Of a stretch of 64,000 nt of DNA, positions 34,303-46,854 are shown one piece after another. Source of the DNA: Arenicola marina (Eukaryota > Annelida > Polychaeta > Arenicolidae); assembly GCA_964019135.1 (NCBI GenBank), contig OZ025255.1, positions 20,995,708 to 21,059,707 on the forward strand, in the 5' to 3' direction. A program made the translations under genes and the position numbers. The stretch's first letter is position 1. Each line of letters starts with the position of its first letter. The notes under the pieces were generated by a model that saw only the letters and a list, made by a program, of their open reading frames with translations, made no database searches and was not told the origin of the DNA.

Positions 34303-36703
34303 GGAGGACGATGTCTACCTACCTAACAACAAAGCACAGGCGTTAAAGAGATTCGCTGGTCTCAGAACTAGGCTCAAACGGGATCTCAGTTATCAAGCTG
34401 ATTATGTTGCCTTTATGAGGACTCTCATTAACAAAGGATATGCCGAAAAAGTTCCACATGAAGATGTGTCACCTGACAGTGGCAAGATATGGTACCTTCC
34501 ACACCATGGGGTGTATCACCCAAAGAAGCCTGGCAAGATTAGAGTCGTTTTTGACTGCAGTGCGGAATATAAAGAGAGGTCTCTCAATCAACATTTACTA
34601 CAAGGGCCTGATCTGATCAACAGCTTAATCGGAATTCTCTGTCGCTTCCGTCAAGAAGACGTAGCGTTTGTTTGTGACATTGAAAGCATGTTCCATCAGG
34701 TCAGTGTGAGTCCAGAACATAGAAACTTCCTGCGTTTCCTGTGGTATGAGAAGGATCAAATAGAAGATGATCCAGTGGAATACCGAATGACAGCTCATTT
34801 GTTCGGCGCGAGGTCGTCTCCAGGTTGTGTTAATTACGCATTGAAAACGACGGCAAGTCAGTACGAAAACGACTGCGGAAGAGAAGCTGCAGATTTCGTA
34901 AAACGAGATTTTTTTATGGATGATGGTCTCAAATCTGTTGCAACTCCGACAGAAGCACTTCAACCGATACACAGTACTGGTCAAATGTGTGAACATGGAG
35001 GTTTTCGCTTACACAAATATGTTTGCAACAACTTAGAAGTCCTCGGTGCTATACCTATTGAACAGCGAGCGAAAGATGTACAGAATATTGATCTGTTGCA
35101 TGACGAGCTTCCTGTATCTAGAACCCTTGGAGTACAATGGTGCGTTGAAAGTGACACATTTCAATACAGGGTTGAATTACCCAACAAGCCACTTACGAGA
35201 CGTGGGATTCTATCGACCGTATCTTCCGTCTTTGACCCCCTGGGCATTATAGCACCTTTTCTGTTGACAGGCAAAAGGATTCTCCAAGAAATTTGCCGTG
35301 ACAAGTGTGACTGGGACGATCCTATCTCTGATGAGATTCGATTGCAATGGGAGAAATGGAGACAGGATTTATACGTCTTGTCCACGCTCAAGATACCCAG
35401 ATGTGTTAAACCGCTAGGTTTTGGGTCTTTACAGGACGTAGAGCTACATCACTTCTCTGATGCATGTCAAGAAGAATACGGACAGTGCTCATATCTTCGC
35501 ATCGTTGATAATGAGGGAAATACATGTGTTACTCTTGTCATGGGAAAATCTCGTGTCGCTCCATCTAAACAGATGACGATCCCCAGAATGGAGTTGACTG
35601 CAGCAGTCGTAGCTGCCAAAATGAGCACATTCTTAGAAAGGGAATTAGTCTACAGAAATATCTCTCATTATTTCTGGACAGATAGCAGAGTTGTCCTAGG
35701 ATACATAGCAAATGAAGCACGTCGCTTCCACATATTCGTCGCAAACCGGGTGCAGCAAATTCGAGAACACTCAACCGTCGATCAGTGGAACTACATAGAC
35801 ACCAAATCGAATCCGGCTGACTTAGCGTCTCGGAGTCTAACTGCGGAAGAGATCATCCAGAGTCGTTTATGGTGGAATGGACCGGACTTCTTGTCTGCCA
35901 GAGAACTTCATATGACGTCGCCAGATAAACCGCTACTACGTTCGGATGACCCAGAGGTCAAGAAAGCTATCGTACACGCAACATGTGTTGAAGTAGCTAA
36001 AGAACCATGTGATATGCTCGCCAGACTAGAGTATTTTTCGAGCTGGCACCGAGCGAAAAGGGCCGTGGCCCTATGTCTTCGGTTCAAGAACAGACTAATA
36101 GCTCGTACAGTGAAACGAAAGATTGTACCAAAGGCCAATATCGAAGGATACGTACCTGTGACAGTGCAGGAAATGCAATGCGCTGAAAGGGCTATTCTTC
36201 ACATGGTACAGTCAAACTTCTTTACGAAGGAGATCAACACACTTCAGCGAAGTGGGTGTTATGCAAAAAGTCCTTTGGAGGCAAGAAAGCGTCAAGAACA
36301 GATCAAACAGAGCAGTTCTCTCTACAGATTAGATCCATTTCTGAGTGAGGACGGTTTGCTTCGAGTCGGCGGCAGAGTGCGTAGAGCAAACATCCCACGT
36401 GATTTGGCACATCCGGTCATCCTACCGAAACATAGCCACGTTACGCGTCTTGTGATTGAGTACTATCATGTTCGTTCATGTCATTCTGGCAGTTGCACCA
36501 CCTTAAATGAGATCCGCGCAGCAGGATTTTGGATTCTAAAGGCCAGAACGGCAGTGACGTCACGAGTGTGGAAATGTGTGACATGCCGAAAGTTGCGTGG
36601 AGCTACGGCAGGCCAGAAATGGCAGATCTTCCCGAAGATAGACTCGATCCAGCACTCCGTTTACGTATTGTGGCGTAGACTTCTTTGGACCGTTCTACAT
36701 TAA
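34205..36703 (+). CDS. BEL/Pao reverse transcriptase, RNase H and integrase N-terminus
   Basis: Genuine sequence begins near 34240, not at the first ATG. RT blocks: RVVFDCSAEY, the catalytic VCDIESMFHQV, LFGARSSPG and FFMDDGL (the YxDD box as FMDD). The RNase H domain has aspartate in HHFSDACQ, glutamate in MELTAAVVAA, then FWTDSRVVL and NPADLASR. The integrase zinc domain begins at about 36430 (H...H...C..C, the last pair in WKCVTCRKLRG). The frame is lost near 36615-36650, just before the first aspartate of the integrase core, through two closely spaced single-base losses, so this copy cannot make a continuous Pol. Confidence 0.9.
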   Translation: MKKIQSKINCSCKVREGICQREDGHYQIPLPFKEDDVYLPNNKAQALKRFAGLRTRLKRDLSYQADYVAFMRTLINKGYAEKVPHEDVSPDSGKIWYLPHHGVYHPKKPGKIRVVFDCSAEYKERSLNQHLLQGPDLINSLIGILCRFRQEDVAFVCDIESMFHQVSVSPEHRNFLRFLWYEKDQIEDDPVEYRMTAHLFGARSSPGCVNYALKTTASQYENDCGREAADFVKRDFFMDDGLKSVATPTEALQPIHSTGQMCEHGGFRLHKYVCNNLEVLGAIPIEQRAKDVQNIDLLHDELPVSRTLGVQWCVESDTFQYRVELPNKPLTRRGILSTVSSVFDPLGIIAPFLLTGKRILQEICRDKCDWDDPISDEIRLQWEKWRQDLYVLSTLKIPRCVKPLGFGSLQDVELHHFSDACQEEYGQCSYLRIVDNEGNTCVTLVMGKSRVAPSKQMTIPRMELTAAVVAAKMSTFLERELVYRNISHYFWTDSRVVLGYIANEARRFHIFVANRVQQIREHSTVDQWNYIDTKSNPADLASRSLTAEEIIQSRLWWNGPDFLSARELHMTSPDKPLLRSDDPEVKKAIVHATCVEVAKEPCDMLARLEYFSSWHRAKRAVALCLRFKNRLIARTVKRKIVPKANIEGYVPVTVQEMQCAERAILHMVQSNFFTKEINTLQRSGCYAKSPLEARKRQEQIKQSSSLYRLDPFLSEDGLLRVGGRVRRANIPRDLAHPVILPKHSHVTRLVIEYYHVRSCHSGSCTTLNEIRAAGFWILKARTAVTSRVWKCVTCRKLRGATAGQKWQIFPKIDSIQHSVYVLWRRLLWTVLH

Positions 36704-36776
36704 AGAAAATCGCAGTGAGAAGAAGCGATGGGGAGCACTGTATACATGTCTTGCTTCTCGAGCCATTCATATTGAA

Positions 36777-37595
36777 GTGGCTCATTCATTATCCACAGAC
36801 TCCTTTATCAATTCATATCGTAGTTTCGTTGGACGCCGCGGACCAGTTCGGCAACTTCGCTCAGATCGTGGAACTAACTTTGTTGGAGCTAAGAATGAAT
36901 TAGACGCGGCTCTCAGAGAAATGGATCAGCACAAGATTCAACAAGAACTACTAAAAGAAGGCTGCGACTGGGTAGAATTTCGCATGAACGTGCCCCATGC
37001 CAGCCACATGGGTGGAGTATGGGAACGTATGATCTGTTCTGCCAGAACTGTTCTTTCAGCTTTGCTTGATCGCCACGGAACTCAACTGGATGATGAGTTT
37101 CTGAGAACTCTAATGGTAGAAGCAGAAGCCATAGTGAATAGTCGACCGCTCACTTACCCGGATACATTATTTCCTGATTCACATGAGCCATTGACGCCAA
37201 GCCAAATTCTAACACTCAAATCAAAGGTTGTTATGCCTCCCCCTGGGGCATTTGTGAAAGAAGACTTGTATTGCCGAAAGCGATGGAGAAGGATACAGTT
37301 CTTAGCAAATGAGTTCAGGACTCGTTGGAGGCAAGAATACCTCCCAACTCTACAAGAACGGCGCAAATGGACGGCATCACAACCCAATCTAGAAATTGGA
37401 GACATTGTGTTGTTGCTAGACGAAAATGTCCCAAGATGTCAGTGGCCTCGCGCTAGGATTATTGACATATATCTTAGCAGTGACAAACTTGTGCGCAAAG
37501 TCAAGGTTAAAACAGCCTTGTCAACCTTCGAAAGACCCATACATAAACTTGTTCTATTGTATAAACCGGGCAACCCCGACGAGGGAGCCAATTAA
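36777..37595 (+). CDS. BEL/Pao integrase catalytic core and C-terminus
   Basis: The catalytic DDE core: the first Asp sits just upstream in the same frame (CGVDFFG at about 36672), the second is in RSDRGTNF and the Glu in MGGVWERM. The C-terminal part has PSQILTLK and the GDIVLLLDENVPR strand typical of Pao integrases, and ends shortly before the polypurine-like stretch CAGAAATCAGAGGAGC that precedes the 3' LTR. It would insert element cDNA with a 5-bp stagger, which agrees with the TGTAC duplication. Confidence 0.9.
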   Translation: MAHSLSTDSFINSYRSFVGRRGPVRQLRSDRGTNFVGAKNELDAALREMDQHKIQQELLKEGCDWVEFRMNVPHASHMGGVWERMICSARTVLSALLDRHGTQLDDEFLRTLMVEAEAIVNSRPLTYPDTLFPDSHEPLTPSQILTLKSKVVMPPPGAFVKEDLYCRKRWRRIQFLANEFRTRWRQEYLPTLQERRKWTASQPNLEIGDIVLLLDENVPRCQWPRARIIDIYLSSDKLVRKVKVKTALSTFERPIHKLVLLYKPGNPDEGAN

Positions 37596-37682
37596 CTATG
37601 TATGTAGTTTTTAAGTGTTTTTCTGATAATGATTTTTGAGTTTGATAACAATGATAATCAAATTCAGAAATCAGAGGAGCCA

Positions 37683-37899
37683 TGTAAAAGTTATAAATTA
37701 AGGTCGCAGTTGATTTACTAGAGTGCGACCTACATAACGGAAGTGAGAAGAGAACCGCTTGTTTCAATTCGGTGAAGTGTTGATAAGCCGGCAGTTTTTG
37801 GAAGGTTGTATCTATTTGGACATGATTGCGGGATCGAAGGTATATTAATTAGTCTTTGGTTTGAATCTTGGTAACATTTAGTAACGATATATACTTATT
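37683..37899 (+). repeat. 3' LTR of BEL/Pao, left piece
   Basis: Matches the first 215 bp of the 5' LTR with almost no differences up to ATATACTTATT, then breaks into the insert. Confidence 0.92.
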
Positions 37900-38090
37900 A
37901 CTGACAGAAGTCTAAAGACTTCTGTCAGTATACTGCTATGTTCGGTTTGTAAATTTATTTATTACTGACAGAAGTTGAAAACTTCTGTCAGTATACTGCT
38001 ATGTTCGGTTTGTAAATTTATTTATTACTGACAGAAGTTGAAAACTTCTGTCAGTATACTGCTATGTTCGGTTTGTAAATTTATTTATTT
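37900..38090. repeat. Three tandem 64-bp units, each with a 12-bp hairpin
   Basis: ACTGACAGAAGT begins at 37900, 37964 and 38027. Each copy has the inverse ACTTCTGTCAGT a few bases later, so each can form a stem of 12 base pairs. The tail of each is TTCGGTTTGTAAATTTATT. Confidence 0.9.
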
Positions 38091-38116
38091 GTTTTTTTGT
38101 TTGTTTGTTTGTTTTT

Positions 38117-40910
38117 GCGCTCGATCTAGGGCGCATGGTTAGAGTTACGGTTGTCAAAGTTCACCAAGTGATAGATATATGAAATAGCTCGGCTAAGTTC
38201 GTTATTGGCATATGTAGGTTAAAGGTCAAGGTCACAGCGATTTTTTGAAAAAAAAGTTAAGAACGCGTCTATCTCCCTTAATATTAGGTCTAGAGACTTC
38301 GGGTAAGTTTCAGAATGTGCTACTATTTAAGGCGCATCTTTCAGCCGTTGATCACTTTTTGACGCGTCATACTCATTTTCGAGCTACATGACGTTTTATG
38401 TTTTCCGAAAAACGCCAAAGATGACCTTGAACGGTTGTGCTGCGATTTGACCACTTTAGGTTAAAGATATCACTCTGGTGTTCTGGCCTCTCATAAAAAT
38501 ATAAATGAAACTGACCCCTTGTGAAATCTGAGATTTTTCGCATGCGTCATATGACGTCAGAATGACGTCACTTTTGGTACATACAAAAAATCGTCAAAAA
38601 TCGGAAAAAAATGCTAAAAATACAAAAATGGCGCCATATGGTAGGGAAAAAGATTCCTAGTTCAGCAGAATAATAAAAACAATATGTTCCAATCTTACTT
38701 CCGGTTCCAGGGGTGACGGCAATTCCCTATGGGACCTCCCATGTTAAAGCCCTCAATCTCTCAGGCTGGGGAAATTTTGTTTGCCCCGTATTTCATAGGT
38801 GCCTGCATCAAACAGTTTCAGGATTTTTTCATTGGTTAAACAAGGTACCCAGTAACCATGGTCCTTACTAGATGGAATTCGGATAAGAACTGACGTCACA
38901 GGATGTTTTTGAAATTTCCCCTATTGTGAAAGATAGGGATTTTTGGGGCTTGCAGGGGCTCCCACGGGCGTCCTATTGAAGCCAACGCTCTATGTTTTCA
39001 GTTGTTGATGGATAGTAGTAGGATGAGTCATTAACTATAAACACGGCGACATAGCCTTGTAACTTTTCGGTATATAGTCGAACGCGTTTAACATGGGACC
39101 CTATGGAGATAATCAAACTTCCTTCAATATGACGTACTTCCGTTTATGCAATCTCACTTTGCTTTACCTCGGTGCGAGATCTGGACGTGTACAAGAGACT
39201 CGGGGTAAGCTGACGGCAAAGGTTAGTCTCAGTTTCGTTTCCATGGCAACCGAAGATTTTCCCAATGATAAAGTATACAAATTCCCTCTAACTTAGCAAA
39301 TTCGTCAAAAATCAGAAAAACTAGCTAGACCTTCGATCTTTGCGTATAATGGTAGGGTAGATATGTCTCCAGATTACTATTGGCAGTAAAGCATTATTAT
39401 CCTTCTCATCTTAGCTGCAGAGTCTTTTCTTCGTCTGCTCGTTTTTCATTTATCCGCAATGGTGAACAATAGCAATTTTCGGAAATTGGGTGAACTTATA
39501 TCTGAAGGACTAACAGTCCTACCGCCATTCTAATGAACGTTTTGGATTGAGGGCACAAATGTTTGTGTTTAGATATTTGGACGTTGTCGTGCGTCATGCC
39601 ATGACGTCACCATGACGTGATGACGTCTTAATTTGTTGAAGGCCATTTCTCGGCTATAATACGTCACAGCGACTTCCGGTTGATTTGACGTTATACCTCA
39701 TACTAAGGCACAACTGGTGCCATGCGTAACTTTTTTTGCGGTACTGGAAACGTGTGCGTCAAAAATGACGCCCAAGTTTACATTACCCGACGTAATTGCA
39801 AAATCGTTTCATTTACACCTAGTTAGGCACTAGCTACCATCACTATAAGTATATAAGCAGGTAACATGGGAATTTAGAAGCCAAATTGTTCATTTTTGGT
39901 GAGCATCAGTGACGTCATGTGACGTCACGTTGACGTTTCTATGGTAACGGAACTAAGCCCAATGATAAAGTATAGAGATTCTGGCCAAATTGGAAAATTC
40001 ATCAAAAATCAGAAAAGCAAGGTAGAGCTGCGATCTTTACGGCACTTAGTAAGGCTGAACTATCTCCGAACATACGTGCGCTCAGAATTGACGTCGTGTG
40101 CTTAGTCTGGGAACCATGGCGCCGCAAAAGGTGCACCCCCCTTTTGCTGAAGCTCCCATTATGAGTCAACGGCGATATCGACCGGCAATGCCTCTGCTTT
40201 GCGATGGCCGCCGTTTCCTTAATAGCGACGCAAGAGAGTCGGGACTGGTTTGAAAGGACGGGCAAACGTCGACTTTGGTGAGGAATCCGCATTCGGTTCT
40301 AGCCTAGCACGCTTAGTTTTGACGCTGGAGGGCTCCGTAATTTAGCAATGATGAGTCCGAGAACAGGCATTAGGGCGGGACCAAGCACACGTAGAAAGTC
40401 GGGATTTGGCCGAATTCACTCAAAATGGCGCCCTCTATATGGGAAAACAGCCGGCGTTGAACAGCAGCCGTTAGATTGTGCTATTCCAGCATCCGCATTG
40501 TAGAGGTCCAATTTGGGCCAAATTGCGCTTTCAGCGAGCCCAATACGGCTTTCAGTGGGCAGTGTGGCCTAGAACGCCTTCGGATATCGGCATTATTGAT
40601 CCCAAATTGGCCATTTTGGCCATATTTAGCCCAAATTGGCCGCTAAAGGCCGTAATTATTCCAATTCGCCCGTTTATAGCGCTATTTAGCCCACGTTGTT
40701 CGTTCAAGGAGCTGTTTAACCCAATATGCCCACTGAAGGCATCATGTAGCCAGCATGAGGCCAAATCAGCTTATAGTATATGTGTTTCTGCATGTCATCG
40801 CCTGTACCATATTTTCGGCGCATAAACGGTGATCTGAAGATGAAGTCACTTCTGTCAGTACCTCAGCCTACGGCTGTCTTGTTTGTTTTTTTGTTTGTTT
40901 GTATGTTTTT
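38117..40910 (+). repeat. 2.79-kb unit 1
   Basis: Runs from GCGCTCGATCTAGGGCGC to the next copy of that word. Non-coding, with short open frames only. It contains six perfect TGACGTCA octamers (38552, 38563, 38891, 39602, 39910, 39920) and ends in a block of CCCAAATTGGCC-type words. Confidence 0.93.
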
Positions 40911-43702
40911 GCGCTCGATCTAGGGCGCATGGTTAGAGTTACGGTTGTCAAAGTTCACCAAGTGATAGATATATGAAATAGCTCGGCTAAGTTCGTTATT
41001 GGCATATGTAGGTCAAAGGTCAAGGTCACAGCGATTTTTTGAAAAAAAAGTTAAGAACGCGTCTATCTCCCTTAATATTAGGTCTAGAGACTTCGGGTAA
41101 GTTTCAGAATGTGTTACTATTTAAGGCGCATCTTTCAGCCGTTGATCACTTTTTGACGCGTCATACTCATTTTCGAGCTACATGACGTTTTATGTTTTCC
41201 GAAAAACGCCAAAGATGACCTTGAACGGTTGTGCTGCGATTTGACCACTTTAGGTTAAGGATATCACTCTGGTGTTCTGGCCTCTCATAAAAATATAAAT
41301 GAAATTAGCCCCTGTGAAATCTGAGATTTTTCGCATGCGTCATATGACGTCAGGATGACGTCACTTTTGGTACATACAAAAAATCGTCAAAAATCGGAAA
41401 AAAATGCTAAAAATACAAAAATGGCGCCATATGGTAGGGAAAAAGATTCCTAGTTCAGCAGAATAATAAAAACAATATGTTCCAATCTTACTTCCGGTTC
41501 CAGGGGTGACGGCAATTCCCTATGGGACCTCCCATGTTAAAGCCCTCAATCTCTCAGGCTGGGGAAATTTAGTTTTCCCCGTATTTCATAGGTGCCTGCA
41601 TCAAACAGTTTCGGGATTTTTTCTTTGGTTAAACAAGGTACCCAGTAACCATGGTCCTTACTAGATGGAATTCGGATAAGAACTGACGTCACAGGATTTT
41701 TTTGAAATTTCCCCTATTGTGAAAGATAGGGATTTTTGGGGCTTGCAGGGGCTCCCACGGGCGTCCTATTGAAGCCAACGCTCTATGTTTTCAGTTGTTG
41801 ATGGATAGTAGTAGGATGAGTCATTAACTATAAACACGGCGACATAGCCTTGTAACTTTTCGGTATATAGTCGAACGCGTTTAACATGGGACCCTATGGA
41901 GATAATCAAACTTCCTTCAATATGACGTACTTCCGGTTATGCAATCTCACTTTGCTTTACCTCGGTGCGAGATCTGGACGTGTACAAGAGACTCAGGGTA
42001 AGCTGACGGCAAAGGTTAGTCTCAGTTTCGTTTCCATGGCAACCGAAGATTTTCCCAATGATAAAGTATACAAATTCCCTCTAACTTAGCAAATTCGTCA
42101 AAAATCAGAAAAACTAGCTAGACCTTCGATCTTTGCGTATAATGGTAGGGTAGATATGTCTCCAGATTACTATTGGCAGTAAAGCATTATTATCCTTGTC
42201 ATCTTAGCTGCAGAGTCTTTTCTTCGTCTGCTCGTTTTTCATTTATCCGCAATGGTGAACAATAGCAATTTTCGGAAATTGGGTGAACTTATATCTGAAG
42301 GACTAACAGTCCTACCGCCGTTCTAATGAACGTTTTGGATTGACGGCACAAATGTTTGTGTTTAGATATTTGGACGTTGTCGTGCGTCATGCCATGACGT
42401 CACCATGACGTGATGACGTCTTAATTTGTTGAAGGCCATTCCTCGGCTATAATACGTCACAGCGACTTCCGGTTGATTTGACGTTATACCTCATACTAAG
42501 GCACAACTGGTGCCATGCGTAACTTTTTTTGCGGTACTGAAACGTGTGCGTCAAAAATGACGCCCAAGTTTACATTACCCGACGTAATTGCAAAATCGTT
42601 TCATTTACACCTAGTTAGGCATTAGCTACCATCACTATAAGTATATAAGCAGGTAACATGGGAATTTAGAAGCCAAATTGTTCATTTTTGGTGAGCATCA
42701 GTGACGTCATGTGACGTCACGTTGACGTTTCTATGGTAACGGAACTAAGCCCAATGATAAAGTATAGAGATTCTGGCCAAATTGGAAAATTCATCAAAAA
42801 TCAGAAAAGCAAGGTAGAGCTGCGATCTTTACGGCACTTAGTAAGGCTGAACTATCTCCGAACATACGTGCGCTCAGAATTGACGTCGTGTGCTTAGTCT
42901 GGGAACCATGGCGCCGCAAAAGGTGCACCCCCCTTTTGCTGAAGCTCCCATTATGAGTCAACGGCGATATCGACCGGCAATGCCTCTGCTTTGCGATGGC
43001 CGCCGTTTCCTTAATAGCGACGCAAGAGAGTCGGGACTGGTTTGAAAGGACGGGCAAACGTCGACTTTGGTGAGGAATCCGCATTCGGTTCTAGCCTAGC
43101 ACGCTTAGTTTTGACGCTGGAGGGCTCCGTAATTTAGCAATGATGAGTCCGAGAACAGGCATTAGGGCGGGACCAAGCACACGTAGAAAGTCGGGATTTG
43201 GCCGAATTCACTCAAAATGGCGCCCTCTATATGGGAAAACAGCCGGCGTTGAACAGCAGCCGTTAGATTGTGCTATTCCAGCATCCGCATTGTAGAGGTC
43301 CAATCTGGGCCAAATTGCGCTTTCAGCGAGCCCAATACGGCTTTCAGTGGGCAGTGTGGGCTTGAACGCCTTCGGATATCGGCATTATTGATCCCAAATT
43401 GGCCATTTTGGCCATATTTAGCCCAAATTGGCCGCTAAAAGCCGTAATTATTCCAATTCGCCCGTTTATAGCGCTATTTAGCCCACGTTGTTCGTTCAAG
43501 GAGCTGTTTAACCCAATATGCCCACTGAAGGCATCATGTAGTCAGCATGAGGCCAAATCAGCTTATAGTATATGTGTTTCTGCATGTCATCGCCTGTACC
43601 ATATTTTCGGCGCATAAACGGTGATCTGAAGATGAAGTCACTTCTGTCAGTACCTCAGCCTACGGCTGTCTTGTTTGTTTTTTTGTTTGTTTGTATGTTT
43701 TT
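40911..43702 (+). repeat. 2.79-kb unit 2
   Basis: Nearly identical to unit 1 (2,792 versus 2,794 bp). The few differences are single bases and short runs, indicating recent duplication. It carries the sequence AGGTCAAAGGTCA followed by AGGTCA at 41010-41028. Confidence 0.93.
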
Positions 43703-45859
43703 GCGCTCGATCTAGGGCGCATGGTTAGAGTTACGGTTGTCAAAGTTCACCAAGTGATAGATATATGAAATAGCTCGGCTAAGTTCGTTATTGGCATATG
43801 TAGGTCAAAGGTCAAGGTCGCTCGATCTAGGGCGCATGGTTAGAGTTACGGTTGTCAAAGTTCACCAAGTGATAGATATATGAAATAGCTCGGCTAAGTT
43901 CGTTATTGGCATATGTAGGTCAAAGGTCAAGGTCACAGCGATTTTTTGAAAAAAAAGTTAAGAACGCGTCTATCTCCCTTAATATTAGGTCTAGAGACTT
44001 CGGGTAAGTTTCAGAATGTGCTACTATTTATGGCGCATCTTTCAGCCGTTGATCACTTTTTGACGCGTCATACTCATTTTCGAGCTACATGACGTTTTAT
44101 GTTTTCCGAAAAACGCCAAAGATGACCTTGAACGGTTGTGCTGCGATTTGACCACTTTAGGTTAAAGATATCACTCTGGTGTTCTGGCCTCTCATAAAAA
44201 TATAAATGAAATTAGCCCCTGTGAAATCTGAGATTTTTCGCATGCGTCATATGACGTCAGGATGACGTCACTTTTGGTACATACAAAAAATCGGAAAAAA
44301 TCGGAAAAAAATGCTAAAAATACAAAAATGGCGCCATATGGTAGGGAAAAAGATTCCTAGTTCAGCAGAATAATAAAAACAATATGTTCCAATCCTACTT
44401 CCGTTTCCAGGGGTGACGGCAATTCCCTATGGGACCTCCCATGTTAAAGCCCTCAATCTCTCAGGCTGGGGAAATTTTGTTTGCCCCGTATTTCATAGGT
44501 GCCTGCATCAAACAGTTTCGGGATTTTTTCGTTGGTTAAACAAGCTACCCAGTAACCATGGTCCTTACTAGATGAAATTCGGATAAGAACTGACGTCACA
44601 GGATTTTTGTGAAATTTCCCCTATTGTGAAAGATAGGGATTTTTGGGGCTTGCAGGGGCTCCCACGGGCGTCCTATTGAAGCCAACGCTCTATGTTTTCA
44701 GTTGTTGATGGATAGTAGTAGGATGAGTCATTAACTATAAACACGGCGACATAGCCTTGTAACTTTTCGGTATATAGTCGAACGCGTTTAACATGGGACC
44801 CTATGGAGATAATCAAACTTCCTTCAATATGACGTACTTTCGGTTGAGCGATCTCACTTTGCTTTACCACGGTACGAGATGTGGACGAGTACAAGACACT
44901 CAGAGTAGACTGACGGCAAACGCGTGTCTCAGTTTCGTTTCCATGGCAACCGAAGATTTTCCCAATGATAAAGTATACAAATTCCCTCTAATTTAGCAAA
45001 TTCGTCAAAAATCAGAAAAACTAGCTAGACCTTTGATCTTTGCGTATAATGGTAGGGTAGATATGTCTCCAGATTACTATTGGCAGTAAAGCATTATTAT
45101 CCTTCTCATCTTAGCTGCAGAGTCTTTTCTTCGTCTGCTCGTTTTTCATTTATCCGTAATGGTGAAGAATAGCAATTTTTGGTAATTAGGTGAAGCTATA
45201 TCTGAAGAACTAACAGACCTACCGCCGTTCTAATCAACGTTTTGGATTGAGGGCATAAATATCTGTGTTTAGATATTTGGACGTTGCCGTGCGTCATGCC
45301 ATGACGTCACCATAACGTGATGACGTCATAATTTTATAACCTTTATTACTCAACTATTATACCTCGTAGCGACTACCGGTTGATTTGACGCTGTACCTTA
45401 TATCAAGATACAACTGCTGCGATGCGTAACTTTTTTTGCAGTACCAAAACGTGTGCGTCAAAAATGACGTCATAGCTAACGTGCTCCTAAGAAATGTTGG
45501 GTTTGCTTTATTTTCAGCCACTTTGGCAATAGCTGTCATAACCCGAGTTGATAAGTAGGTATATTAAAGAAATAGAAGCCGTCTTGAGCATTTTCGCGAA
45601 CGTCAAATGGCGTCACGATGACGTATTATTAGATAAAAAGTAAAATTCGTAGCGCCATTCATAATGAGTCAAGCAATCGCTGTTGAGAACAAAATTTCAT
45701 GTTCACTTAAACTCTAATATGGCATTAAATTGGCGGGCGGAAGATGCGTTACACGACGCGATCCTCACGTCACCGGCACAAAGAACGGTTTTATCTGTAA
45801 TTCTGTTAATATCGGTTAATTGCTGATTGCACATTGCTCAAAATAGAGCCTGCGGTGCG

Positions 45860-46140
45860 CACGTTGTCGGATGAATGCGCTATTTGGCTCAAATTTCCCG
45901 TTATGCGCGCTGTTTAGCCCGAATTGTCCCCATATAGGCGCTGTTTATCCAACATTGCCCCCATATATGCGCTGTTCAGCTCAAATGACCGGATATATTC
46001 GCTATTTAGCCCAAATTGCCCGTTATACGCGCTGTTTAACCCAAATTGCCCGTTAGATGCCCAGTGTACCTCAAATTCCCTGTTATACTTGCTATTTAGC
46101 CCAAATTGCCCGTTATGTCCGATATTTAGCTCAAATTGCC
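45860..46140 (+). repeat. Satellite block 1, about 30-bp units
   Basis: Units with GCGCTATTTAGCCCAAATTG and CCCGTTAT. Related words also occur singly in the 3' end of units 1 and 2, suggesting that the satellite expanded from within the unit. Confidence 0.85.
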
Positions 46141-46640
46141 CGCCGAAAGCTCTAATTTTCGAACTAAAAGCGCTATTTTTCGAACAGGAAGCTCCATTTT
46201 TCCAACAGAAAGCGCTATTTTGTCAACCGAAAGCTCCATTTTATCAACAGAAAGCTCCATTTTATCAACAAAAAGCGCTATTTTATCAACAGAAGGCTCC
46301 ATTTTGCCAACAGAAAGCGCTACTTTGTCAACCGAAAGCTCCATTTTATCAACAGAAAGCGCTATTTTATCAACAGAAAGCTCCATTTTGCCAACAGAAA
46401 GCGCTATTTTATCAACATAAAGCTCCATTTTGCCAACAGAAAGCGCTATTTTATCAACAGAAAGCTCCATTTTGCCAACAGAAAGCGCTATTTTTTTCCA
46501 ACAGAAAGCTCCATTTTACCAACAGAAAGCGCTATTTTATCAACAGGAAGCTCCATTTTTCCAACAGAAAGCTCCATTTTATCAACAAAAAGCTCTATTC
46601 TATTTTGTCAACAGAAAGCTCTATTGGGCATAAGTTGCTC
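46141..46640 (+). repeat. Satellite block 2, 21-bp units
   Basis: About 23 copies of AACAGAAAGCGCTATTTTAT or AACAGAAAGCTCCATTTTGC. The 21-base period leaves several frames open on both strands. Confidence 0.92.
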
Positions 46641-46854
46641 TCCAAAGCCGTCAACTATGCTGAATTGCTCTCCGAAAGCTATATTTGGCCCGCCGAAAGC
46701 TCTATATATTTACCTCAAATTATGCCTTAAAAGCTCTATTTGGGCTAAATTGTATGTGTAATGGCCTACTTAGCCAAATTTACTGACTAAAACTCTATTT
46801 TGCCCGCTGAAACCTTTATTTGACCCAACTTGTCAACTGAATGCACTAATTGAC

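Noticed and set aside
38117..43702. Conserved 96- and 67-codon frames in both 2.79-kb units as genes
   Set aside because: The conservation equals that of surrounding non-coding sequence, and unit 3 does not keep them.
45924..46730. 268-codon open frame with Q/K/A/F repeats, and antisense partners
   Set aside because: Arises from a 21-bp satellite; three frames are open at once, which argues against selection on protein.
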